Shown here: positions 26,186 to 33,158 of the stretch, in pieces | Position numbering within the stretch: the stretch's first letter is position 1 | Layout of the letters: each line of letters opens with the position of its first letter | Assembly: GCF_015680405.1 (NCBI RefSeq) | Contig: NZ_JADLJS010000015.1 | Coordinates: 50,130 to 114,129, forward strand | Length of the DNA stretch: 64,000 bases | Direction of reading: 5' to 3' | Source: Pseudomonas pudica | GTDB taxonomy: Bacteria; Pseudomonadota; Gammaproteobacteria; Pseudomonadales; Pseudomonadaceae | The notes under the pieces: generated by a model | The model's input: only the letters and a program-made list of their open reading frames with translations | Told to the model about the DNA's origin: nothing | The model's database searches: none | Translations under genes and position numbers: made by a program

Positions 26186-26350
26186 ATGCAGCCGGAAACC
26201 GAAGGCTCCGAGGAGAAGGGGCCAAGTGACGTACCCTTTGTCAACGACCCGGAAAAGCCCACCTCGCCACCCTTGAATGACGCTGATGCCACGGATGCTG
26301 CCGAGGTGGAGCAAGAAATAGAGGACGATGACGAATCCATTCAGCCATGA
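26186..26350 (+). CDS. Small acidic hypothetical protein
   Basis: 54 residues starting at an ATG preceded by CGGAGGTACTGAC, a strong ribosome-binding site; a longer frame from 26102 lacks one. The product is rich in Glu, Asp and Pro (EVEQEIEDDDES near the end), has no hydrophobic core and is probably disordered. It lies 10 bases before the DUF2188-type gene and is likely cotranscribed with it. Confidence 0.65.
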   Translation: MQPETEGSEEKGPSDVPFVNDPEKPTSPPLNDADATDAAEVEQEIEDDDESIQP

Positions 26351-26360
26351 GGAGTACACG

Positions 26361-26585
26361 ATGGACAATTATCACCTCAGCCCGACATCGGATGGCTGGG
26401 AATTGAAGAAAGTGGGTGCTGAACGGCCCTTCAGACGAGCGGCGACGAAGCAGGAGTTGGTCAGTGCCCTTGCGGATTTCTTCGATGGCAAGACGGCGTC
26501 GGTAAAGATCCACAAGGCGGATGGCACCCTCGAAGAGGAACGCACCTACCCACGTTCTGCCGACCCGCGCCATAGCAAAGGCTGA
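26361..26585 (+). CDS. DUF2188-type small protein
   Basis: 74 residues. The pattern NYHLSPTSDGWELKKVGAER, then a lysine-rich ATKQELVSALADFF helix and ASVKIHKADGTLEEERTYPR, matches the small DUF2188 family. Its role is unknown. Members commonly sit among stress genes, as here. GAGGAGTACACG precedes the ATG. Confidence 0.8.
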   Translation: MDNYHLSPTSDGWELKKVGAERPFRRAATKQELVSALADFFDGKTASVKIHKADGTLEEERTYPRSADPRHSKG

Positions 26586-26628
26586 AAGCCCAAAAATAGT
26601 CGAAAACTCTTTCAAGGCTGGTACGCAG

Positions 26629-27981
26629 ATGACCTTCACCGTCTGGTTCGCAATGCTGGGCGCGGTCTTGCTGCTGCTCGCGCTCTCATCCTCCTACCTG
26701 CGATGGATCCCTGTGACTTCGTCCGTGGTGTGCCTTGCCCTGGGTATCGGCCTGGGCACATCGGGGTTGGGGTTTCTACAGCTGGACGTGAGCAGGTCGA
26801 GCGGCTGGATGGAGCATCTCACCGAAGTCGCCGTATTGTTTTCGCTGTTCTTCAGTGGCTTGAAGTTGCGCCTGCCCCTGCATGACCGCAGGTGGTGGGG
26901 CGCCTTCTACCTGGCTGGGCCGGTGATGTTGATCTGCATCGGCGGAGTAACGCTGGTATTGCATTACGGCCTGGACCTGGGGTGGGGTATGTCAGTGCTG
27001 ATCGGGGCGATACTCGCACCCACCGACCCCGTGCTTGCCACCCTGGTGCAGGTGGTTGATGCCCAGGATGATGATCCGGTGCGTTTCAGCTTGTCTGGCG
27101 AGGCAGGGCTCAACGATGGCGTGGCGTTCCCCTTCGTCATCCTCGGGTTGTTCCTTCAGCAGGATACCGGCCAGGCATGGTTCAGTGACTGGTTGTTCAA
27201 GGACATGCTGTGGGCAGTGACCGCAGGCCTGTTGCTTGGTTACTGGATGGGGCGCGGCCTGGGCAAGCTCACGCTCTTTTTGCGCCTGCGCAACGACGAC
27301 AGTACCGTGTCGCCCAATGACTACCTGGCCCTTGCCCTGATTGCGCTGGCTTACGTGAGCGCCGAGTCGGTTCAGGCCTATGGGTTTTTAGCGGTGTTCG
27401 CTGCTGGCCTCGGTTTACGCCAGGCAGAGGTTCAGACCTCCAATGGCCCCGAAGAGCCCGCTGCTGAACATCTGGTACAGCCCGTGGTAGGTCACCAGCA
27501 CGTGGCGCCGGAGATGGCCGTCAAAGGTGATGTGCAAGGCCTCGACGACTCGCAGGTGGCAGCAGGCATCATGTTGGGGGATATGCTGGCTTTCGGCAGC
27601 TTGATCGAACGGGCAATGGAGGTGTTTCTGGTGACCATGCTCGGGGTAGTACTCATCGAGCATTGGGACTGGCGGGCCTTGATCGTAGCCGCAGCGCTTT
27701 TCCTGCTGATTCGTCCCTTGAGCATCCTCCTGTTCCCGGCTCGAGGAATGCTGGATATCCGGCAGCGTGGGCTATTGGGATGGTTTGGCATTCGAGGCAT
27801 CGGCAGCTTCTACTATCTGTTCTATGCCCTCAATCATGGGCTGCTTGGCACGCCGGCCGCGCAGAGCATGAACCTGGTTCTATCGGTGGTGGCGTTGAGC
27901 ATTCTGCTGCACGGTTTGAGCGTTCAACCGCTGCTTGCCAGGTACGAAGCGTGGAAGGGGCGCCTCACTGCGTCGTTGTAG
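26629..27981 (+). CDS. CPA1-type cation/proton antiporter (NhaP-like)
   Basis: About 450 residues with some twelve hydrophobic segments. The antiporter core is visible in IGAILAPTDPVLATLVQVVD (residues about 126-145) and SGEAGLNDGVAFPFVILGLF, the conserved TDP and ND pair of CPA1 exchangers. A hydrophilic insertion of about 50 residues lies near 265-320 (NGPEEPAAEHLVQPVVG...). I start it at 26629, where the membrane domain begins. It should exchange Na+ or K+ for protons. It lies in a run of stress-type genes. Confidence 0.85.
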   Translation: MTFTVWFAMLGAVLLLLALSSSYLRWIPVTSSVVCLALGIGLGTSGLGFLQLDVSRSSGWMEHLTEVAVLFSLFFSGLKLRLPLHDRRWWGAFYLAGPVMLICIGGVTLVLHYGLDLGWGMSVLIGAILAPTDPVLATLVQVVDAQDDDPVRFSLSGEAGLNDGVAFPFVILGLFLQQDTGQAWFSDWLFKDMLWAVTAGLLLGYWMGRGLGKLTLFLRLRNDDSTVSPNDYLALALIALAYVSAESVQAYGFLAVFAAGLGLRQAEVQTSNGPEEPAAEHLVQPVVGHQHVAPEMAVKGDVQGLDDSQVAAGIMLGDMLAFGSLIERAMEVFLVTMLGVVLIEHWDWRALIVAAALFLLIRPLSILLFPARGMLDIRQRGLLGWFGIRGIGSFYYLFYALNHGLLGTPAAQSMNLVLSVVALSILLHGLSVQPLLARYEAWKGRLTASL

Positions 27982-28026
27982 CTTGAAGCCGACGCACGGC
28001 GTTTGCTGGGCACTGCGTTCAAATCC

Positions 28027-28060
28027 AGAAAAAAGGCCAGGGTGCAAAGCCCCCTGGCCG
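28027..28060 (-). terminator. Terminator of the KGG-repeat gene
   Basis: GGCCAGGG, loop, CCCTGGCC, with a T-run on the minus strand (AAAAAA at 28029-28034 on the plus strand). Confidence 0.8.
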
Positions 28061-28073
28061 AACTCACGTCAAG

Positions 28074-28292
28074 TTAGCGATTTTCGCTACCACGACCGCC
28101 ACCGTGACTGTTCTGTCCGCCTTTGCGTCCAGCCTCGGAGGCGCGCTCACGGTCGTTGGCGAAATTGCCCCCAGAGCTCTGGCCGCCTTTGCGACCTGCC
28201 TCTGACGCCTTCTCACGGTCATTGGCAAAGTTGCCTGGGTTGTTCTGTGCGGTACCACCTTGGTGGCCACGATTGGATTGGTTGTCAGCCAT
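28074..28292 (-). CDS. KGG-repeat stress protein (con-10/GsiB-like)
   Basis: 72 residues, very hydrophilic and glycine-rich. Two copies of FANDREKASEAGRKGGQ / FANDRERASEAGRKGGQ are spaced about 24 residues apart, the KGG motif of small bacterial stress proteins. They are thought to act like desiccation hydrophilins. Upstream, TCACACAG and CTGTGTTCA (28312-28334) form an imperfect dyad that could be a regulator site. Confidence 0.85.
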   Translation of the reverse strand: MADNQSNRGHQGGTAQNNPGNFANDREKASEAGRKGGQSSGGNFANDRERASEAGRKGGQNSHGGGRGSENR

Positions 28293-28488
28293 GATCTTTC
28301 ACCTCATGTCGTCACACAGGAAAGTCTGTGTTCAACTCGGACGTCAGGCAGGGGGGCGTTTGCTCCACTGCTTTCTGCTCGGCCCGACGGGTTGCGCGAA
28401 AGATACCGTGCGGGCGACTGTGGCGCCGCAGAGCTTTGTTCGCCAACCTTTGGGGGATGACTTGCGTCGAGTTTGTCGGCCCAATCGT

Positions 28489-29814
28489 TCAGCTCCTGCG
28501 TCGTGAATGGGTGATTGCAAAACCTACGATCATTCCAAGCGCCGCTGCGCCGACCAATAGAGGTGTCTTGTCCTTTGGCTTCCTCCAGCCTCCGTCGACG
28601 CTCCTCATGCCACTCGGCGGCTCAAAGAGGTTGCCTGATGATGTTTCGGCTCTGGGGCTACGGCTTATCCCCCGACGCGTCAGCCACCCCGATAACAGAG
28701 GCAGACCTGGTACCAGGTAACTGGCCAGATGCGCCAGGCGGGCCGTGGCACCAACCGTGGTGTGAGCGCGTGGTGAGATTGCGCAGGCCACCATGGCCTT
28801 CGCCACAAGTTCGGGATCATATACAGGGCCTGGAGGCGTCAGCGCATGGCCTGTGTAGTTGCCGCCATCTCGGAAGCCCGGTGTGTCCATGACTGCCGGA
28901 TAGATATCGCACACGTGGATGTCGGCAAACGCCGTCAATTCCCCTCGCAGCGCCTCAGTCAGCCCACGCAAGCCGAACTTGCTCGCAGAGTACGCTGCTG
29001 CATAGGGTTGGGCCACCCAACTGCCCAGTGACAGCGTGTTGATCAGGATACCGCTGCCTTGGGCCTTGAACAGGGGAAGGGCTACAAAAGCGCCGCGCAA
29101 GTACCCCATCAGGTCAGTCTGGATGACCTGCTCATGGGCCTCCAGTGGTGTTTCCTCGAAATTGCCGACTGCGCCGACGCCTGCGTTGTTGATCCAGATA
29201 TCGATCCGTCCGCGGCCAAATTCTGCTGCCTGCGCGGCCAGCGCTTGCACCTGGTCGTTGCGCGTGACATCGGTCGTGATCGCTATGGCATCCGTCCCGC
29301 AGTCGGTGCATTCATCCAATACGTCGAATAACGCCTCTTCGTCGCGCGCGGCAAGCACCAGGCGAGCACCCTTGCAGGCAAATGCGTGCGCGGCGGCACG
29401 GCCGATACCGCTGGAAGCGCCAGTGATCACCACGACTTTGCCGCGCAGCGGCCCCTTGGTTGGGTAGCCCTCGCGGGGCGAGTTCTGTTCCGTGCCGGAC
29501 GTATCCTGGTCATCAAGTGGCGCGATCGTTTCGCTGGCTTCGATCCGAGAGATTTCAAGAACGGTGCCGTCGACCAGGGTCAACGTCAGCCCTTCAACCG
29601 TGCCAGCCTCTCTGTTCGGAAACACGGGTTCTCCTTCGGCATCCACGCTGTCGTAGATGAAACGCGTGCCTTCGATCCACCCAACGGCGGTCAAGAGTTC
29701 AGGGCCGAGGTAATACTTCCCGTCCTGGAAGAAACCTGGGAACTGATGTGCCCGCTCGATGTTTTCCACGCGATAGCGTTCACCTGATTTCATACCTGTC
29801 GCTTGATCGATCAT
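28489..29814 (-). CDS. SDR oxidoreductase with extra N-terminal domain and C-terminal membrane anchor
   Basis: 441 residues. Residues 1-95 form an unusual leader (SGERYRVENIERAHQFPGFF, YYLGPELLTAVGWIEGTRFI) that I cannot assign, followed by an acidic linker. The SDR domain spans about 122-340: cofactor loop VVVITGASSGIGRAAA, NNAGVG, and the catalytic Ser and YxxxK in TLSLGSWVAQPYAAAYSASK. The C-terminus carries one hydrophobic helix (LLVGAAALGMIVGFAI) and a basic tail, typical of tail-anchored SDRs. Most SDRs of this type are about 330 residues, so the N-terminal part looks like a fusion. Confidence 0.85.
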   Translation of the reverse strand: MIDQATGMKSGERYRVENIERAHQFPGFFQDGKYYLGPELLTAVGWIEGTRFIYDSVDAEGEPVFPNREAGTVEGLTLTLVDGTVLEISRIEASETIAPLDDQDTSGTEQNSPREGYPTKGPLRGKVVVITGASSGIGRAAAHAFACKGARLVLAARDEEALFDVLDECTDCGTDAIAITTDVTRNDQVQALAAQAAEFGRGRIDIWINNAGVGAVGNFEETPLEAHEQVIQTDLMGYLRGAFVALPLFKAQGSGILINTLSLGSWVAQPYAAAYSASKFGLRGLTEALRGELTAFADIHVCDIYPAVMDTPGFRDGGNYTGHALTPPGPVYDPELVAKAMVACAISPRAHTTVGATARLAHLASYLVPGLPLLSGWLTRRGISRSPRAETSSGNLFEPPSGMRSVDGGWRKPKDKTPLLVGAAALGMIVGFAITHSRRRS

Positions 29815-30276
29815 ATTGCGAACCTCTGTAGGTGGATCTCGAAAAGGTCAGCCTTTGCTGTGCTCGTCAGAAGCAGGCCCGTTGCGCTTGTCGCCTAGTG
29901 GGCCTGCAACGCCCCGGATACCAAAGCGCTCGTTCGCACCTGCGGCAGCAGGCGCATCTTTGCGTGTTGGATATGCAGGGGAAGCCAGGGCGGACGGCAA
30001 AGTTCAGACCAACAAGTCCGGTGGTACCAAATGCTGCTTTGCTGCATCCGTGTGTCACGGGATGATGTCCTGAACCGCCGCGGCCGGGGCTGATGCCTTG
30101 ACGGTGCGCGGCTGGCGAACATGCCGTCGTCAATGCCGCAGTGGGCGTCTGAATGCCAGAGGCGGGGAGAGATGTCTTTCTCGAAGGGCTATGAACGAGT
30201 GGTTATGCCTGTGGACGGCGCGGCGGCAACGAGACGGCTCTCTACATAAAGATGTGCCTCGTATCAGGCGGCCATC
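29815..30276. other. Gene-free stretch
   Basis: 460 bases between the SDR start and the end of the AcuI-like gene. Short open frames on both strands are cysteine- and arginine-rich, lack ribosome-binding sites and resemble no family I know. The divergence point of the SDR promoter must lie near 29815. Confidence 0.5.
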
Positions 30277-31260
30277 CTAGCCGTTCACATCAACAATCAA
30301 CCGGCCACGGATCTTCCCTTCCATCAGTTCAGAGGCGGCTGCAATTGCGCTCTGAAGGCAAATTTCTTTGGTCATCAACGATAGTGCGTCGATGTTCAGT
30401 TGTTTGGACAGCCTTTCCCACGCTTCGACTCGTCGCTCGAATGGTTGAGTGACGCTATTGATGCCGAGCAGGCTTACCCCTCGAAGAATGAAAGGGGCAA
30501 CCGTTGCCGGAAAATCCATGCCTTGAGCCAGCCCGCACGCAGCCACGAGGCCTTCGGTCATTGTGCTCGCGCACGCATTGGCCAGCGTATGGCTGCCGAC
30601 CGAGTCGATAACAGCCGCCCATTTTTCTTTTGCCAATGGACGCCCCGGGGCTGAAAGCTCGGCCCGATCGATGATGGCCGTTGCCCCGAGGCTTTTCAGG
30701 TAGGCGGCTTCGCTAGCTTTTCCGGTTGCGGCAGTGACGGTATAGCCGGCTCCGGCCAGAAGGCTGATGGCTAGGCTACCGACGCCGCCTGTTGCGCCTG
30801 TGACCAACACAGGCCCATCGGAGGGTTTCAATCCATGGCGCTCCAAAGCCATCAGGCATAGCATGGCGGTGTAACCAGCGGTGCCGATGGCCATGGTCTG
30901 GCGTTCGTTCAGGCGCTCAGGATGAGGGATCAGCCAATCGCCGTTCAATCTCGCCTTTTGTGCAAGCCCACCCCAATGGCTTTCACCCACCCCCCAACCA
31001 TTGAGCAGTACGCGGTCGCCTGGCTGGTATCGTGGATCGTCACTGGCTTCGACGGTTCCCGCGAGGTCGATGCCCGGCACCATCGGAAATTGACGAACAA
31101 CCGGCCCTTTGCCGGTGATAGCCAGCGCATCCTTGTAGTTCAAGGTGCTGTAGGCCACCTTAACCGTCACGTTCCCGGTGGGCAGTTGGTCATTCATCAG
31201 CTCGGTGAGTCGGGCCGAGTACTTCTCTTCCAGCTTCTCGATCAGAATGGCCTTGAACAT
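30277..31260 (-). CDS. Acryloyl-CoA-reductase-like MDR oxidoreductase (AcuI/YhdH family)
   Basis: 327 residues. Family landmarks are STLNYKDALAITGKGPVVR, VPGIDLAGTVE, LNGWGVGESHWGGLAQKARL and the NADP loop VTGATGGVGSLAISLLAGAG. AcuI enzymes reduce the toxic acryloyl-CoA to propionyl-CoA with NADPH. The gene follows a TetR gene on the same strand. An operator-like sequence sits 13 bases upstream of its start and a matching one lies before the TetR gene. Confidence 0.9.
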   Translation of the reverse strand: MFKAILIEKLEEKYSARLTELMNDQLPTGNVTVKVAYSTLNYKDALAITGKGPVVRQFPMVPGIDLAGTVEASDDPRYQPGDRVLLNGWGVGESHWGGLAQKARLNGDWLIPHPERLNERQTMAIGTAGYTAMLCLMALERHGLKPSDGPVLVTGATGGVGSLAISLLAGAGYTVTAATGKASEAAYLKSLGATAIIDRAELSAPGRPLAKEKWAAVIDSVGSHTLANACASTMTEGLVAACGLAQGMDFPATVAPFILRGVSLLGINSVTQPFERRVEAWERLSKQLNIDALSLMTKEICLQSAIAAASELMEGKIRGRLIVDVNG

Positions 31261-31272
31261 TGCTTGTCCTCA

Positions 31273-31293
31273 TTTAGACCGGTTGTCTTTAAA
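31273..31293 (-). promoter_or_regulatory. Candidate TetR (AcuR-like) operator before the AcuI-like gene
   Basis: TTTAGAC, 5 bases, GTCTTTAAA. The same architecture (TTTAGAC-N5-GTCTCTAAT) occurs at 31950-31970 before the TetR gene. Confidence 0.65.
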
Positions 31294-31307
31294 TTGTCCT
31301 ACAGGAA

Positions 31308-31940
31308 TCACCGGGTGATTCCCGTCAGAAAGCCTTGGAAAAAAATGTCCAGAGGGCGGACCTGCTGCGTCAGCCGTGCACGAAGAACGGCACCCTCCCA
31401 GCCAACCCAGAAGTAGGCCGCGAGGGCTTTGCAGTCATGCTCGCGAGACACTTCACCCAGCTCGACCGCTTCCTCCAGGCAGGCAGACAAGCGCTGCTCC
31501 CAGTCCTGCAGGGTCAGTTCCAACTGTTCACGGAAGCTGTCGGGGAGAACCAATACTTCCTGGCCAAGGTTGCCCACCAGGCAGCCTCTTCGGAACTGAT
31601 ACTTGGCCATCCCGACCTTCGCCTCTTCAACGAAGTTGGAAAGCCTCAGCAGTGGCGACACGCTCAGGTCGCTGAAGCAACGATCGAGCTTTCGAGCGAA
31701 GTAGTCGGCATAGCGCTGCAGTACCGCTTGGCCGAATGCCTCTTTGCTGTCGAAGTAGTGATAGAACGAGCCTTTGGGCACCTGCACGCGTTTGAGCACA
31801 GTGTCGATACCGGTGGCAGCAAAGCCCTGCTCTGTGAGGATTTCCATGCCACAACGCAGCAAAAGCTCAAGCGTCTCGCCATGCTCACGTGCAACTTTGG
31901 GTGGTCGACCTCTTCGAGGGACAGGTTTGGCGCTATTCAT
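31308..31940 (-). CDS. TetR-family repressor, AcuR-like
   Basis: 210 residues from the ATG at 31940; a longer frame begins inside the operator. The HTH is GIDTVLKRVQVPKGSFYHYF (residues about 41-60), followed by DSKEAFGQAVL. The leader PRRGRPPKV is a minor-groove arm. It is encoded 47 bases upstream of the AcuI-like gene on the same strand. Known AcuR represses acuI and releases on acryloyl-type ligands; the same is likely here. Confidence 0.88.
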   Translation of the reverse strand: MNSAKPVPRRGRPPKVAREHGETLELLLRCGMEILTEQGFAATGIDTVLKRVQVPKGSFYHYFDSKEAFGQAVLQRYADYFARKLDRCFSDLSVSPLLRLSNFVEEAKVGMAKYQFRRGCLVGNLGQEVLVLPDSFREQLELTLQDWEQRLSACLEEAVELGEVSREHDCKALAAYFWVGWEGAVLRARLTQQVRPLDIFFQGFLTGITR

Positions 31941-31949
31941 GCGTTGTAA

Positions 31950-31970
31950 TTTAGACTGTTCGTCTCTAAT
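31950..31970 (-). promoter_or_regulatory. Candidate TetR autoregulatory operator
   Basis: TTTAGAC, TGTTC, GTCTCTAAT, 10-30 bases upstream of the TetR start; twin of 31273-31293. Confidence 0.65.
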
Positions 31971-32021
31971 GTCAACCATCGACCGACATGATTCCCGATT
32001 AACCTTAGCGTTGGATGCGTC

Positions 32022-32945
32022 ATGAAAATGCGTTTACCTCCCCTGAACTGGCTTCGAGCTTTTGAGGCTTCTGCTCGGCTTCTGAATTTCACCCATGCCG
32101 CCGAAGAACTCAATCTCACTCAGGCAGCGATCAGCCAGCAGGTCAAGGCTTTGGAATCGCAGTTAGGCCAGGCGCTTTTCAAGCGTCTCCCGCGCGGGCT
32201 TGAGCTTACGGAGGCGGGAAAATCCTACTTTCCAGTAGTGAGAGAGTCGGTTGAGCGCCTCGCTGCATCGACGGATGAGATCTTTGGGCAGGGGCATCGA
32301 AGCGCGCTCAGCATTCGCAGCAGTCTGGTGTTCTTCACTCATTGGATCGCCCCGCGGATACCCCGATTCAAAGCGTTGCAGCCGGATGTGAGCATCCGAG
32401 TCGCGAGTAACATCTGGGTAGATGAAACAGAATTCGATGCCGATCTCGAAATCAGGTATGGACAAGGGCGCTGGCCTGGCATGAAGGCCGAACGCCTGAC
32501 GTGGGACACGCTGGTGCCGGTGTGTTCACCGGCATTGATCACTGCGCAACGTCCGTTGGAGCGTCCACAGGACCTTGCAAAGCACCCGTTGCTGCACGTG
32601 CTGGGCTATGAAGAAGGCTGGGGCTATTGGCTCAAGAGGAGCAACGCAGAGAGCGTCGACTCTTCTCAGGGGATGCAGTTCGACACCCTTATTTCGGCAT
32701 TGGCGATGGCTGAACTGGGCCAGGGCGTTGCGTTGGCGCGGTCTTCATTGGTCAGGCATCTTCTGGACGATGGCCGGCTCGTCGCCCCCCTTGGGCGCCA
32801 TGTACCGACCAAGGAGGCGTTCTACCTGGTTTATTCAGCACACAGCATGGTCAATCCCGATGCGGCGGCGTTTGCCCAGTGGCTGTGCGAAGAGGCGCAG
32901 GCTTTCAAGGTCGCGCCCGGCACGGACGAGGACGAGCACCCTTAG
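32022..32945 (+). CDS. LysR-family regulator, GcvA-like
   Basis: 307 residues. It opens MRLPPLNWLRAFEASARLLN in the GcvA style, with the HTH AAEELNLTQAAISQQVKALE (residues about 26-45) and the GcvA-group PRGLELTEAGKSYFP. It ends in an acidic tail. It is divergent from the TetR/AcuI pair (81 bases between starts) and closed by a strong bidirectional terminator, so its target is not obvious; the CoA-transferase gene downstream is a candidate. Confidence 0.88.
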   Translation: MKMRLPPLNWLRAFEASARLLNFTHAAEELNLTQAAISQQVKALESQLGQALFKRLPRGLELTEAGKSYFPVVRESVERLAASTDEIFGQGHRSALSIRSSLVFFTHWIAPRIPRFKALQPDVSIRVASNIWVDETEFDADLEIRYGQGRWPGMKAERLTWDTLVPVCSPALITAQRPLERPQDLAKHPLLHVLGYEEGWGYWLKRSNAESVDSSQGMQFDTLISALAMAELGQGVALARSSLVRHLLDDGRLVAPLGRHVPTKEAFYLVYSAHSMVNPDAAAFAQWLCEEAQAFKVAPGTDEDEHP

Positions 32946-32964
32946 CGATAAGCAAAGCACCCGA

Positions 32965-33004
32965 GCAATAAAAAAAATGGCCTCTTAGGGCCATTTTTTA
33001 TTGC
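32965..33004. terminator. Bidirectional terminator
   Basis: AAAAAAATGGCC, loop TCTTA, GGGCCATTTTTTA, inside a longer GCAATA/TATTGC dyad. It has T-runs on both strands. The following 150 bases to 33158 hold only the promoter region of the CoA-transferase gene. Confidence 0.9.
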
Positions 33005-33158
33005 TTTCGCGATGCCTTCGAATTTCTGAAAGTAGCAATCACATCGCAAGTCCTTGGATGGTGCAGTCGTCCAGGTGACCGGTTAGTACGAGGTCTCAAT
33101 AACAACAATAACCGCGCCGACGAATCTCGTTGGTACGGGGCTACCTAGGGTTATCGTC

